Source: Micromonospora gifhornensis
Lineage (GTDB): Bacteria > Actinomycetota > Actinomycetes > Mycobacteriales > Micromonosporaceae
Assembly (NCBI RefSeq): GCF_016863515.1
Contig: NZ_BOPA01000034.1
Location: 45,231 to 109,230, forward strand
Direction: 5' to 3'
DNA length: 64,000 nt
Translations under genes and position numbers: made by a program
The notes under the pieces: model-generated
Databases searched by the model: none
Seen by the model: the letters and a program-made list of their open reading frames with translations, nothing else
What the model was told of the DNA's origin: nothing
In this document: positions 9,401 through 16,742 of the stretch, in pieces
Layout of the letters: every line of letters starts with the position of its first letter
Position numbering within the stretch: the first letter of the stretch is position 1

Positions 9401-10243
9401 GCCATCTCCTTCCAGCTGACCGGCGACGCTCGGGAAGCACTGCGCCTGGCTCACCAACTGTTCGACAGGTGGATGAGCCTGTTCGGCCCGGACGAGCCGG
9501 CGACCTGGCGAGCAGCATGCCTGGTCGGCACCCTCGAGCGGGAGGTCGGCGAGTACGAGCTGTCACTGGCCACCCTGCGGGGCACCCTGGAGCGGGTGCA
9601 CGAGCTGCGGTCGTCCTCCCAACTTGACGAACTACAGGTCAACCGCAGCCTCGCGGTCACCGAGCGCCGTCTGGGGCTGACCCTTGCCGCGAAGAAGCGC
9701 AGCATCGAGACCTTTCGTGGCTACCGGGACCGCTTCGGCGAAGACCATCCGCTGACCCGTTCCAGCTTGCTCAGCATGGCCGTCGACTACTACCGGGCCG
9801 GAGACGCCGGGGCCGCCGTCGAACATGCCATGCGCTGTCTGCGGGGCTACGAGCGGACGCTGGAGACCGGTCACCCGTTCACCGCGGTCTGCTCGGTCAA
9901 CCTCGGCATCTGCCACCGCGGCACCGGCGAGTACGACCATGCCATCCGCGACGGAGAGCGGGGCATGCGCACCCTGCGGGCCCGGCTCGGCGACGCCCAC
10001 CCGTGGACGCTGACCGCGGCGACGGCCCAGGCCGGTCACCTGGCCGCCCGCGGTGACCTGGCCGACGCCGTACGCCTGCAGCAGGAGACGCACCTGACCA
10101 GTCTGCGTTTCCTCGGCGGGCGGCACCCCTGCACCGGCGACGCCGCCGCCAACCTCGCCGCGATCGTCGCCCGGCGCGACGGCACGGACGACGGCGGTGT
10201 GGCGGCGTTGACCGACACCGACATCGACGTGCCGAGAAGCTGA
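6389..10243 (+). CDS. FxSxx-COOH-system TPR protein: MinD-like P-loop, TIR-like, NB-ARC and TPR domains
   Basis: This 1284-residue protein starts at ATG 6389 inside the precursor gene. Domain order: (1) a ParA/MinD-like domain at about 23-320 whose Walker region reads SPTSGNSGRSS at 30-40, lacking the lysines of the KGGxGRT form, and with VDW followed by CTK instead of the usual acidic residues; (2) a TIR-like segment around 330-450; (3) an NB-ARC ATPase from about 475 with an intact Walker A (GGAGVGKSE, about 502-510), a YDNADD Walker B-like strand and LPLALRLA; (4) tetratricopeptide repeats from about 870 to the end. This matches the large TPR protein that accompanies FxsA/FxsB. It resembles signal-transduction STAND ATPases and may act as a sensor or effector controlled by the modified peptide. 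Confidence 0.8.
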   Translation: MATTEQQGGLTAAVGAGEPAAHCTIVSFVSPTSGNSGRSSAVANIAWILASNGKRVLAVDWCTKTPRVYDYLRSFRVDALVSAGVLGAELAALTSPHPDAPAHRTSALSGPSAPEQGLLYRYAIPGTSFGFALVGVSLEVDGLPKVDPVQTRLLLRRAGYDYVLIDTPVDLTMPGVSYAAMLSDVAVVSIPPRRPAVQQAADLAEQLHRQATGGIRILAAPTLRDVSQPWYGEARDPVRKAFAKLLDESGNAPNSSVEIVEVPEPTYDTYDDVLAVLADSPGDQSSLLSAYEQMASWISGGAVTRVAEVPERIRRRYRRGVLLERAESADEIHVLYEPPERPYADWIAGQLRRADVHVHPHALRGGAAPTFEADATVLALLSPGVVKALGVGLTAGPGTDIEVFGVLTGGQPPKQLDPSRIIDLREVDAARAQPLLLSQLGLIAPTQPTGDLRSAPRYPAETERRLRSNLPTRNGSFVGRSDYLERLRDQLTNGGGPVTLSGGAGVGKSEIAREFAHRFAYDYDVVWWIPAQDRETVQTALGELAQEINVVDSVGAAEAAVAALSEPRSTIARWLLIYDNADDAEVLAGLLPRPGTGHILFTSRDDGSSNLPSPLEVAAFSGDESVTMLRRMLGISSADARSIAAAVDHLPLALRLATAWIRERTRTLEREGVPNLVAVSRSVEELLSSLRQPGVEEPTERIPGSRTSTVARVLDNTLATLRDTEFGALAIRVAEIAAFLSPEGIGLPLLRSTPMLVQLAAAADTDPEELLLAAGEIDLVLAVGARFALFDIDWGRGAALRMHRAIQFLIRESIPEPQRSERHRQVLHGLAGYAPSDPEADDRRYLPIFEELQRHLVPSGALTADDARVRHWVVKQVRYLFYFGDSDAWQSAVRLAQQACDQWAAGGDFDQLTMRLFVQTANLHRVLGRPQEALRLDEQVLSEQRRRYGLRHFRTLIAGRGRGGDLRGLGRFEDALVEDQATLAGYHEVLGGDHPNTRMAINNLAISFQLTGDAREALRLAHQLFDRWMSLFGPDEPATWRAACLVGTLEREVGEYELSLATLRGTLERVHELRSSSQLDELQVNRSLAVTERRLGLTLAAKKRSIETFRGYRDRFGEDHPLTRSSLLSMAVDYYRAGDAGAAVEHAMRCLRGYERTLETGHPFTAVCSVNLGICHRGTGEYDHAIRDGERGMRTLRARLGDAHPWTLTAATAQAGHLAARGDLADAVRLQQETHLTSLRFLGGRHPCTGDAAANLAAIVARRDGTDDGGVAALTDTDIDVPRS

Positions 10244-10254
10244 GGAGTGACCAG

Positions 10255-11244
10255 GTGAGCGACCCGCAGCTGATCGATGCGGTGGTGGAGGAGTCCGCCG
10301 AGCAGGACGTGCCGGGGTTCCGGAAGAAGCGGAACCTGTGCCGACAGTTGCTCCTCGACGACCCGGCGGTCTACCACATCGCGCACTACACCGGCGGCGT
10401 GCTCGACTTCTCGCTGGACCTGCTGGCCCACATTTCCGCACCGGCCGGTCGACCCGACACCGACCCGACCCAGCGTCGTGAGGCGTACCGCCGGGTGGGC
10501 GCCCAGCTGGTGTACCGGGCCGCCGAACTCAGCCGCCGGGTCTGGCACCTGCAGTGTGGCGGGCTGGTGCGGCTGGCCGCGCAGACCCGGGTCGACTACG
10601 TCTTCTGCAACACCACAGTCGGCGGGGAACACGTGGTGGGGTTCGCGCGCACCGCCCCGGCCACCGACTCCGTGGTCGACCCGGCGGCGGCCAGTCAGAT
10701 CGACCAGAGGGCTGCGAAACTCGCCACCGACCTGCGCGGTCTGGTCCGACAGCCGTCACAGAATCCCGGCGGCTGGCAGACCGAGGCGTACGACCCGTCG
10801 TCCTCGGACGGCGACATCACGTCCCACCTGACCGAGGTCGGCGACAGCGAGGCGATCCTCACCCGGGCACTGCGCCCCTCGGGCCTGCACTACCTCAGTC
10901 ATCACCGGCTGGGGGAGCAGGTCACGGCGGTCGACATCCTGGCGCACCCGGATCTCGAACAGTTCTTCAACCGGGGTGCCACCGTGGTCGACAGGCGTAT
11001 CGGCTACCAGCGGTTGGCCCGGGACCTGTCCCTGCTGGCGCTCCAGGTCAGCCGGGACCTCCGCCGGGCGATCACGGGCGAGGTCGAGCGGTTGGTGCTC
11101 GACCTGGAGATCGGTGCCGTCTACTACTACCTTCTCGCGCCGGACGAGTACCTCTTCGGGGTGTGTCTCGACCAGGACTGGGTCAGCCACGCCGACCAGG
11201 CCATCTGGAAGGTGGGTGGGGAACTGTCCCGCACCCGGCCCTAG
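10255..11244 (+). CDS. Uncharacterised 329-residue protein downstream of the TPR/NB-ARC gene
   Basis: The gene starts at GTG 10255, 11 nt after the TPR gene stop, behind a GAGGAG ribosome site, so it belongs to the same operon. I recognise no domain. The protein is mostly alpha-helical, without signal peptide or clear membrane segment. Notable blocks are YHIAHYTGGVLDFSLDLL near residue 43, LHYLSHHRLGEQ near 214 and a C-terminal strand-rich part (AVYYYLLAPDEYLFGVCLDQ, about 285-305) that looks like a small sensory domain. Its place in the Fxs-like operon suggests an accessory role in that system. Confidence 0.55.
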   Translation: MSDPQLIDAVVEESAEQDVPGFRKKRNLCRQLLLDDPAVYHIAHYTGGVLDFSLDLLAHISAPAGRPDTDPTQRREAYRRVGAQLVYRAAELSRRVWHLQCGGLVRLAAQTRVDYVFCNTTVGGEHVVGFARTAPATDSVVDPAAASQIDQRAAKLATDLRGLVRQPSQNPGGWQTEAYDPSSSDGDITSHLTEVGDSEAILTRALRPSGLHYLSHHRLGEQVTAVDILAHPDLEQFFNRGATVVDRRIGYQRLARDLSLLALQVSRDLRRAITGEVERLVLDLEIGAVYYYLLAPDEYLFGVCLDQDWVSHADQAIWKVGGELSRTRP

Positions 11245-11313
11245 CACCTCACACGCTGGCCGGGGCCCCGCAGATCCGGGCGGAACCCGCACGTCCACCT
11301 GCGGAACCGCCGG

Positions 11314-13485
11314 TCAGCTGTCGATCACCTGTCGGCGTACCTGGCCACTGAGCCCGTCGAACATCGACCGCGCCTCCGACCAGCTCAGCGACCGGTCGAC
11401 CGGCTCGGCCGGGGTGCCGCCGTCAGGCAGGGCCAGGTCGTCGAGCAGGTCCAGTTGGAACAGCGGCAGGTATTCGGCGATCCCGTCGTAGGTCTCACAG
11501 AGCCGGTCCAGCCGTTGCAGGTCGGCCGGATGGGGGGCGTGACGGTGGTTGACGTACCACTGCTCGACGCCTTCGCGGAACGCCTCGATCAGCCGGCGCA
11601 GCACCAGGGCGGTGCCCAGCGCCCGCTGCACGTCACGCGAACGCAGGCCCGAGCGCAGCAGCGGCGCCGCCTCACCGGACCGGCGGGCGGGCTCCGGTCG
11701 GGACGGGGTGAACGCGTCACGCAGGTGGCGTTCGAAGCCGGTGAGCTGGTCCAGCGCCTGCACCGCCTCGACGAAGACCCGGGCCACCCGGCCCGGCAGG
11801 GCAGTGGCGAGCCCGGTCTCGGCCTGGTGCGTCGACGACACGGTGTCGCGTCGGGTCGATGCCCGCGCATCCGGGCGCAGGTCGCCCCGGATCTCGTCCA
11901 GCTGGTACGACAGCCGTTCCAGCGAGCGCTGGGCGTTTGTCTGTTGACGCTGGATCCGCTCGACCCGCTGCCGTACCGAGGTCAACGCGTCCGCGCCGAG
12001 GGTCTGCTCCAGCCGACGCATCGACGCCTTGACGCTGCCGGACAGGTCTTCGGCGAAGGTCTGCGGATCATGGACGATCGGTTCCACACTGAACGTCTCG
12101 GTGAGGTCCGCGGCGAACTCCGCCGGCAGATGCCCGACGACGACCAGGATCACCTCGCTGTCCGGCACGGCCGTCCGGATCGCCACCACCCGACGGTTGA
12201 GCTCGTCGACCTCCTCGGCCTTGAGCACCGACTCGGTCAGCAGCACGCAGCAGCCGCCGCCCTGCTCGTCCAGCGGCACCCAGAAGTCGACCGGCAGGTC
12301 CCGCAGCGAACCGATCAGGTGGTCCCGCTGGTACGACCAGCCCTCCTGGGTCAGCACCCGCCGCACGTCGGCGGCGACGTCCTGCCGGCTGGCCAGATCG
12401 AACTGGACCCGTACCGCCTCCCGGACCATGCGGTGGGTGACCTGCGTGCCGTCCTGCATCGCCCGCTGGTAGAGGTGGTAGCACAGCCGGATCAGTCGAC
12501 GCGGCACCCCGTCGGTCAGGTTGGTCAGGTATTCGGTGGTCTCCACCGTGAAGGGCGCCAGTCTGGCCTGGCCGAAGGCCCGCAGCTGACTCTGCCGGAT
12601 GAAGTCGCGGACGTCCTGCGCGGTGAGCGCGGACATCCGCACGATCGGCCCGATCCGCTGGCGCACCTGCGGGGTCAGCAGGTGCAGCAACTCGGGCAGC
12701 CCGGCGATCACCAGCAGCGCGCCCGCCGAGGTGAAGACGCCGATCAGACGGGAGAACCGGGCCGACGTCTCGTCGCCCGGCCGTCCGGCGGTGGACAGGA
12801 TCTTGTCCAGTTCGTCAAGCACCAGGACATAGCGGTCGTGTCGGCGCGCGAGCAGCAGCGCCAGCACGCCCATCGTCTCCACCGCGCCGGACTCCACATC
12901 CGTACGCGCGGTGACGCCGGCGCTGACAAGTGCCGGCCCCGGCGGGTAACCCATCAGCCAGTCCCAGGCCGCCGCCTCGGTGGCCGGATCGACAAGCATC
13001 GCCAGCACCGTGCCGACGGAGTGGTCGGCGGTGACCTCGGCCAGTTCGACCCGCAGCCGCTCGGCGAGCAGCTGCGTACGCTCACCGGCTGTTGTCGGTA
13101 CGTCGGCCGACTCCGCTCGGTAGTCGTCGACCAGGGCGCGTACCGCCTCACGGGACAGTCGACCCAGGAACCGTCGGCTCAGCGACAGGAAGGTGTCGGC
13201 GGGCGCGTCGAGGTACACGGCCTGCACCGTCCCGGTGGTGCCGCGCCGGGCGTGGGCCAGCAACTCGGCCGCGAGGTGTGTCTTGCCGGTGCCGTAGTCA
13301 CCCACCACCGCCACCGTCCCACCGTTACCGGTGGTCAGGTAGTTGTCCAGGTGGGCGAGGGCGTCGCGGATGGCCACCGTGACCACGGTGGTGGCGAGCG
13401 CACCGCCCTCGGTCACTCGGGCCACTGCCGTCGGGGAGAACGGATTGACCGGGTCGACCGCCGGCGGATCCTCGATTGCGTCCAT
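11314..13485 (-). CDS. AAA+ (ORC/Cdc6-like) P-loop ATPase with coiled-coil region
   Basis: From ATG 13485, preceded by a GGAGG site 9 nt upstream, the protein has 723 residues. Walker A GDYGTGKTH is at 62-70 and Walker B YVLVLDELDKIL at about 219-230, followed by a sensor-like LLVIAGLPELL strand. The TDGVPRRLIRLCYHLYQRA segment near 340 is typical of ORC/TniB-like ATPases. A heptad-rich segment (about 500-535) is probably coiled coil, and a helical C-terminal domain follows. It runs convergently with the uncharacterised gene at 10255 and divergently from the RCK/RyR gene. Such ATPases occur in DNA-associated and stress or conflict systems; no effector nuclease is adjacent, so the role stays open. 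Confidence 0.7.
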   Translation of the reverse strand: MDAIEDPPAVDPVNPFSPTAVARVTEGGALATTVVTVAIRDALAHLDNYLTTGNGGTVAVVGDYGTGKTHLAAELLAHARRGTTGTVQAVYLDAPADTFLSLSRRFLGRLSREAVRALVDDYRAESADVPTTAGERTQLLAERLRVELAEVTADHSVGTVLAMLVDPATEAAAWDWLMGYPPGPALVSAGVTARTDVESGAVETMGVLALLLARRHDRYVLVLDELDKILSTAGRPGDETSARFSRLIGVFTSAGALLVIAGLPELLHLLTPQVRQRIGPIVRMSALTAQDVRDFIRQSQLRAFGQARLAPFTVETTEYLTNLTDGVPRRLIRLCYHLYQRAMQDGTQVTHRMVREAVRVQFDLASRQDVAADVRRVLTQEGWSYQRDHLIGSLRDLPVDFWVPLDEQGGGCCVLLTESVLKAEEVDELNRRVVAIRTAVPDSEVILVVVGHLPAEFAADLTETFSVEPIVHDPQTFAEDLSGSVKASMRRLEQTLGADALTSVRQRVERIQRQQTNAQRSLERLSYQLDEIRGDLRPDARASTRRDTVSSTHQAETGLATALPGRVARVFVEAVQALDQLTGFERHLRDAFTPSRPEPARRSGEAAPLLRSGLRSRDVQRALGTALVLRRLIEAFREGVEQWYVNHRHAPHPADLQRLDRLCETYDGIAEYLPLFQLDLLDDLALPDGGTPAEPVDRSLSWSEARSMFDGLSGQVRRQVIDS

Positions 13486-13799
13486 TGCCCTGATCCTCCG
13501 GTAGCTCTGCTCTGGGCACCAGGCAGTCTCACGCCGGAGGTCGGATTTCCCCGTACACCGCCACCGGAACGTCCTCAAATCGTAGCCCTCGGTAGCCATC
13601 CAGGCGGACCCTCGAACGAGCTCAGAACGGGCTCACCTGCAAAAAAGAGCCGATCGGCGGGTCTGCCGAACGCTCTGGCGATCGACTACGTCAAATACCA
13701 TTGGCCCATGGGCTCAGTCCGCTGGTCGGGATGCCGACCGTGGCCGCCCCACCCCACCGGTTCCGGCACGTACGGCCCTCCTGAGGAGGGCACCCTGCG
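13486..13799. other. Divergent intergenic region upstream of AAA ATPase and RCK/RyR genes
   Basis: This 314-nt gap carries both promoters. It includes an A6 run near 13640 in a relatively AT-rich patch, a 6-bp hairpin (GGTCGG, loop GATG, CCGACC) at 13724-13739 and the ribosome-site hairpin at 13775-13791. I see no coding frame with convincing start, composition or homology. Confidence 0.5.
13775..13791 (+). promoter_or_regulatory. Perfect hairpin enclosing the Shine-Dalgarno site of the RCK/RyR gene
   Basis: GCCCTCC, TGA, GGAGGGC forms a perfect 7-bp stem with a 3-nt loop at 13775-13791. The right arm contains GGAGGG, which is also the only plausible ribosome site for the ATG at 13800 (9 nt spacing). 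In mRNA the site would be paired, so translation initiation may be regulated or require unfolding. Confidence 0.45.
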
Positions 13800-15602
13800 A
13801 TGACGTACCCGTCCGCCGGTTTCGCCCGCCCCTCCGCCTGGTGGCTGCGGGTCGTGTTCGGAATCATCGGCGTGGTCGCCCTGGTCCTCGGCGGGATCGG
13901 GTTCGACCGGCTGCGCACAGAACGCCCGGACACCATCCACGATTCCTACGACGTGCTCTACTACACGCTGCAACTGTTCGTCCTCAGTGCCGAGCCCTTC
14001 GAGAACTCCGGCCCCTACCCGTGGCAGTTGCAGGTGGCCCGCTTCATCGCCCCGCTGTTCACCCTGCTCGCCGTCGCCGAGGCGGCCCGGCTGCTGCTGG
14101 CCGCCGAGATCCGCCGGCTGCGGGCCCGCCGGGCCAGCGGGCACGCCCTGGTCTGCGGTGACTCCCAGTTCGCCCACATGCTCGCCGACCGGCTCTACGC
14201 CGACGGTGAGCGGGTGGTCGTGGTGCGCTCCGAAGCGTTCGGGCCGCTGGAATACCGCCGACGCCGCTACCTCGGGGTGATCGGCGACCCCACGAGCGTC
14301 GAGGTGCTGCGCGGCGCCGGTCTGCCCCGGGCACACACCATCTACGCCTGCACCGACGACGACGACCTCAACCACGCGATCGCCAACGCCGCCAGCCGGC
14401 TGATCCAGGACCGGCGCAACCCGCCCCGGGTCTACGTCCAGGTCCACGATCCGGAAATGTGCCTGTCGTTGCAGGCCCGGCGGCTCGGTGCCGCCGGTTC
14501 CAGCCGGCTGCGACTGGACTACTTCCACGTCGACGACATCGCCGCCCGGGCGCTGCACCGACACCATCCGCTGCGTCCGACCCGGGACCGCACCGCCACG
14601 GTCCTCATCGCCGGCAACGGCAGCTTCCGTCGCGCCCTGCTGGTGGAGACGGCCCGGCACTGGCGGGCCCAGCACACCCGCTCGAACCTGGCCGCCGCGC
14701 CGCTGCGGGTGGACCTGGTGGCCCCGGACGCCCGCGCCGAGTTCGCGCTCGTGGCCGCCCGCTACCCGTTCCTGCGGACCGTCTGCCAGGTGTCGACGTA
14801 CGACCGGGAGGTCGACGAGCTGACCGGATTGGCCCAGTTCACCGCCGGCGGCTACGACCGCATCTACATCTGCCTGCCGGACGAGGACAGCGGCCTGCAG
14901 TTCGCACTCGACACTCCCGCGCTCTGGCAGGGCACCCGCAGCACCGTCTTCGTGCCGGTCTACCGGCAGGCCGCGCTCGCTGCCGCCTTCCACGGCGACT
15001 CCCGGCACGACCTGCTCGACGAGGTGCACGGCAAACTGTGCCTCTACCCGGTGCTCACCCACGCCTGCGAGGCCGAACTCATCGCCGAGGACCTCACCGA
15101 ACGACTGGCCCAGCAGATCCACGAGCGCTACCTGCACGCCCGGCAGCGGGCCGGCGTACGCCTCGGCGACGCCCCCGCGATGGTGCACTGGTCCCGGCTG
15201 CCCGAGTCGCTGCGCCGCGCCAACCGCAGCCACGTCCAGGACATCGCCGCCAAGCTGCTCAACCTCGGCTGCGTCGTCGCGCCCCGGCACGGACACACAG
15301 GCGACGCCTCGGCCGCCGGGCAGGCCATCGCCGAACGCGTGGAACAGTTGGCGCGTCTCGAACACGAACGGTGGTGCCAGGAACGGCGCACGGAAGGCTG
15401 GACGTACGGTGAGCCCCGTGACGATCTGCGCCAACGGCATCCCGAACTTCGACCGTGGGACGAGTTGAGCCCCGCCGTGCAGGAACAGAACCGCGAGGAG
15501 ATCCGGGCCCTGCCGGATGTGCTGTCCGACAGTGGATTCGAGCTGATCCGGCTGACCACTCCGGTGCCCGCCCCACGGCCGGGAGCAGCCGATGGCCGGT
15601 GA
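13800..15602 (+). CDS. Membrane-anchored RCK/TrkA-N protein with C-terminal RyR domain
   Basis: The 600-residue protein has two or three membrane segments in the first 100 residues (about 14-36, 50-62, 78-100). They sit in a potassium-channel-like arrangement but without a TVGYG selectivity filter. An RCK/TrkA-N nucleotide-binding domain begins at about 115 (GHALVCGDSQFAHMLADRL) and a second Rossmann-like unit near 263 (TATVLIAGNGSFRRALLVE). The last 90 residues are a RyR domain: LARLEHERWCQERRTEGW, then YGEPRDDL and LRPWDELSP. RyR domains fused to TrkA-N units are known in bacterial predicted nucleotide-signalling systems. The neighbouring SLOG gene overlaps it by 11 nt, which supports one functional unit at the membrane. 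Confidence 0.8.
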   Translation: MTYPSAGFARPSAWWLRVVFGIIGVVALVLGGIGFDRLRTERPDTIHDSYDVLYYTLQLFVLSAEPFENSGPYPWQLQVARFIAPLFTLLAVAEAARLLLAAEIRRLRARRASGHALVCGDSQFAHMLADRLYADGERVVVVRSEAFGPLEYRRRRYLGVIGDPTSVEVLRGAGLPRAHTIYACTDDDDLNHAIANAASRLIQDRRNPPRVYVQVHDPEMCLSLQARRLGAAGSSRLRLDYFHVDDIAARALHRHHPLRPTRDRTATVLIAGNGSFRRALLVETARHWRAQHTRSNLAAAPLRVDLVAPDARAEFALVAARYPFLRTVCQVSTYDREVDELTGLAQFTAGGYDRIYICLPDEDSGLQFALDTPALWQGTRSTVFVPVYRQAALAAAFHGDSRHDLLDEVHGKLCLYPVLTHACEAELIAEDLTERLAQQIHERYLHARQRAGVRLGDAPAMVHWSRLPESLRRANRSHVQDIAAKLLNLGCVVAPRHGHTGDASAAGQAIAERVEQLARLEHERWCQERRTEGWTYGEPRDDLRQRHPELRPWDELSPAVQEQNREEIRALPDVLSDSGFELIRLTTPVPAPRPGAADGR

Positions 15603-16089
15603 GCACGGCCCGCTGCGCGTCGGCGTCGCGGGCCACATCCACCTGACCCCCGGCAGCGTACGGCCGATCGCCGACGCGCTGCGGGCCGAACTGCACCGGC
15701 TCAGCGACCGGCCGGTGCACGGCGTCACCTGCCTGGCCGACGGCACCGACCAGATCTTCGCGCGGGTGGTCCTGGCCACCGGCGGCACGTACGAGGTGAT
15801 CCTGCCCGCCGCCGACTACCGGGACACGATCACCGCCGCCCGCCGCGCCGAGTTCGACGAACTGCTGGCGCGGGCCAGCACGGTCATCCACACCGGGCAC
15901 CAGCACTCCGGCACCGCCGCCTACCTGGCCGCCAACCAGGAACTGTTGAGTCGGGTGCAGTGTCTGGTGGCGGTCTGGGACGGCTCACCGGGCTGCCACG
16001 CGGCCGCCACGGACCGGACCGTCGCCGCAGCCCGGCAGCGCGGCATCCCCACCACCGTCCTGTGGCCCGCCCAGGCCCGCCGCGCCTGA
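15592..16089 (+). CDS. SLOG-superfamily nucleotide-binding-like protein
   Basis: The 165-residue protein starts at ATG 15592 inside the last codons of the RCK/RyR gene, so translation is probably coupled. The opening RVGVAGHIHLTPGSV, the LADGTDQIFARVVLATGG segment near residue 47 and the VIHTGHQHSG and VAVWDG strands match the Rossmann-like SLOG fold. SLOG domains are predicted to bind or process nucleotide-derived ligands. It may generate or sense a ligand for the partner's RCK or RyR domain. The fold is assigned by motif recognition. Confidence 0.65.
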   Translation: MAGEHGPLRVGVAGHIHLTPGSVRPIADALRAELHRLSDRPVHGVTCLADGTDQIFARVVLATGGTYEVILPAADYRDTITAARRAEFDELLARASTVIHTGHQHSGTAAYLAANQELLSRVQCLVAVWDGSPGCHAAATDRTVAAARQRGIPTTVLWPAQARRA

Positions 16090-16115
16090 CCGCCGTCAGG
16101 ATTCCGCAACGCTGC

Positions 16116-16742
16116 TCACACGCCGTGGGCGAACAACGCCAGGCGTACCCGGTTCGGGCTGCCGGTCTTGGTCATCAGGCTGGTGATGTGCGTCTTGACG
16201 GTGGTGACGCCGATGTGGAGCCGCTCGGCGATCTCCGCGTTGGACAGCCCTTCGGCGACCAACCTCAGCACCTCCTGCTCGCGGGCAGAGAGCCCACCGA
16301 CCGGCTCCGGTGACGCGGCGCGGGCGTGCACCGCCCGGTGCACCAGCCGGCGCAGCACCTCCTGGCTGAACGGACTGTCCCCGGCCGCGGCCCGACGGAT
16401 GCCGTCGAGCAGGTCGGTGGGGGGTGCGTCCTTGAGCAGGAAACCGCAGGCACCGGCGGTCAACGCCGGATAAAGGTGGTCGTCGTCGCCGAAGGTGGTC
16501 AACACCAGCACCCGGGTGGCGGGCCGGTCGGCGAGGATGCGGCTGGTCGCGGTGATCCCGTCCACGCCCGGCATCCGCAGATCCATCACCACCACGTCCG
16601 GGCGCAGCCGGGTGGCCAGGGAGATCGCCTCGCGGCCGTTGTCGGCCTCGCCGACCACCTCGATGTCCGGCGTGGACTCACAGAGCATCCGCAGGCCGGC
16701 GCGGATGAGATGCTGGTCGTCGACGAGCAGGACCCGGATCAT
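16116..16742 (-). CDS. NarL/FixJ-family response regulator
   Basis: The 208-residue protein has a receiver domain with the acidic pair Asp8-Asp9, the phosphoacceptor Asp54 in VVVMDLRMPGVDG, a Thr in VLTTFGDD and Lys in FLLKDAPP. The C-terminal LuxR-type helix-turn-helix starts at about 148 (LSAREQEVLRLVAEGLSN, then EIAERLHIGVTTVKTHI). Its ATG overlaps the stop of the histidine kinase gene by 4 nt, so the two form a cotranscribed and probably cotranslated pair. The promoters it binds are not evident. Confidence 0.93.
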   Translation of the reverse strand: MIRVLLVDDQHLIRAGLRMLCESTPDIEVVGEADNGREAISLATRLRPDVVVMDLRMPGVDGITATSRILADRPATRVLVLTTFGDDDHLYPALTAGACGFLLKDAPPTDLLDGIRRAAAGDSPFSQEVLRRLVHRAVHARAASPEPVGGLSAREQEVLRLVAEGLSNAEIAERLHIGVTTVKTHITSLMTKTGSPNRVRLALFAHGV

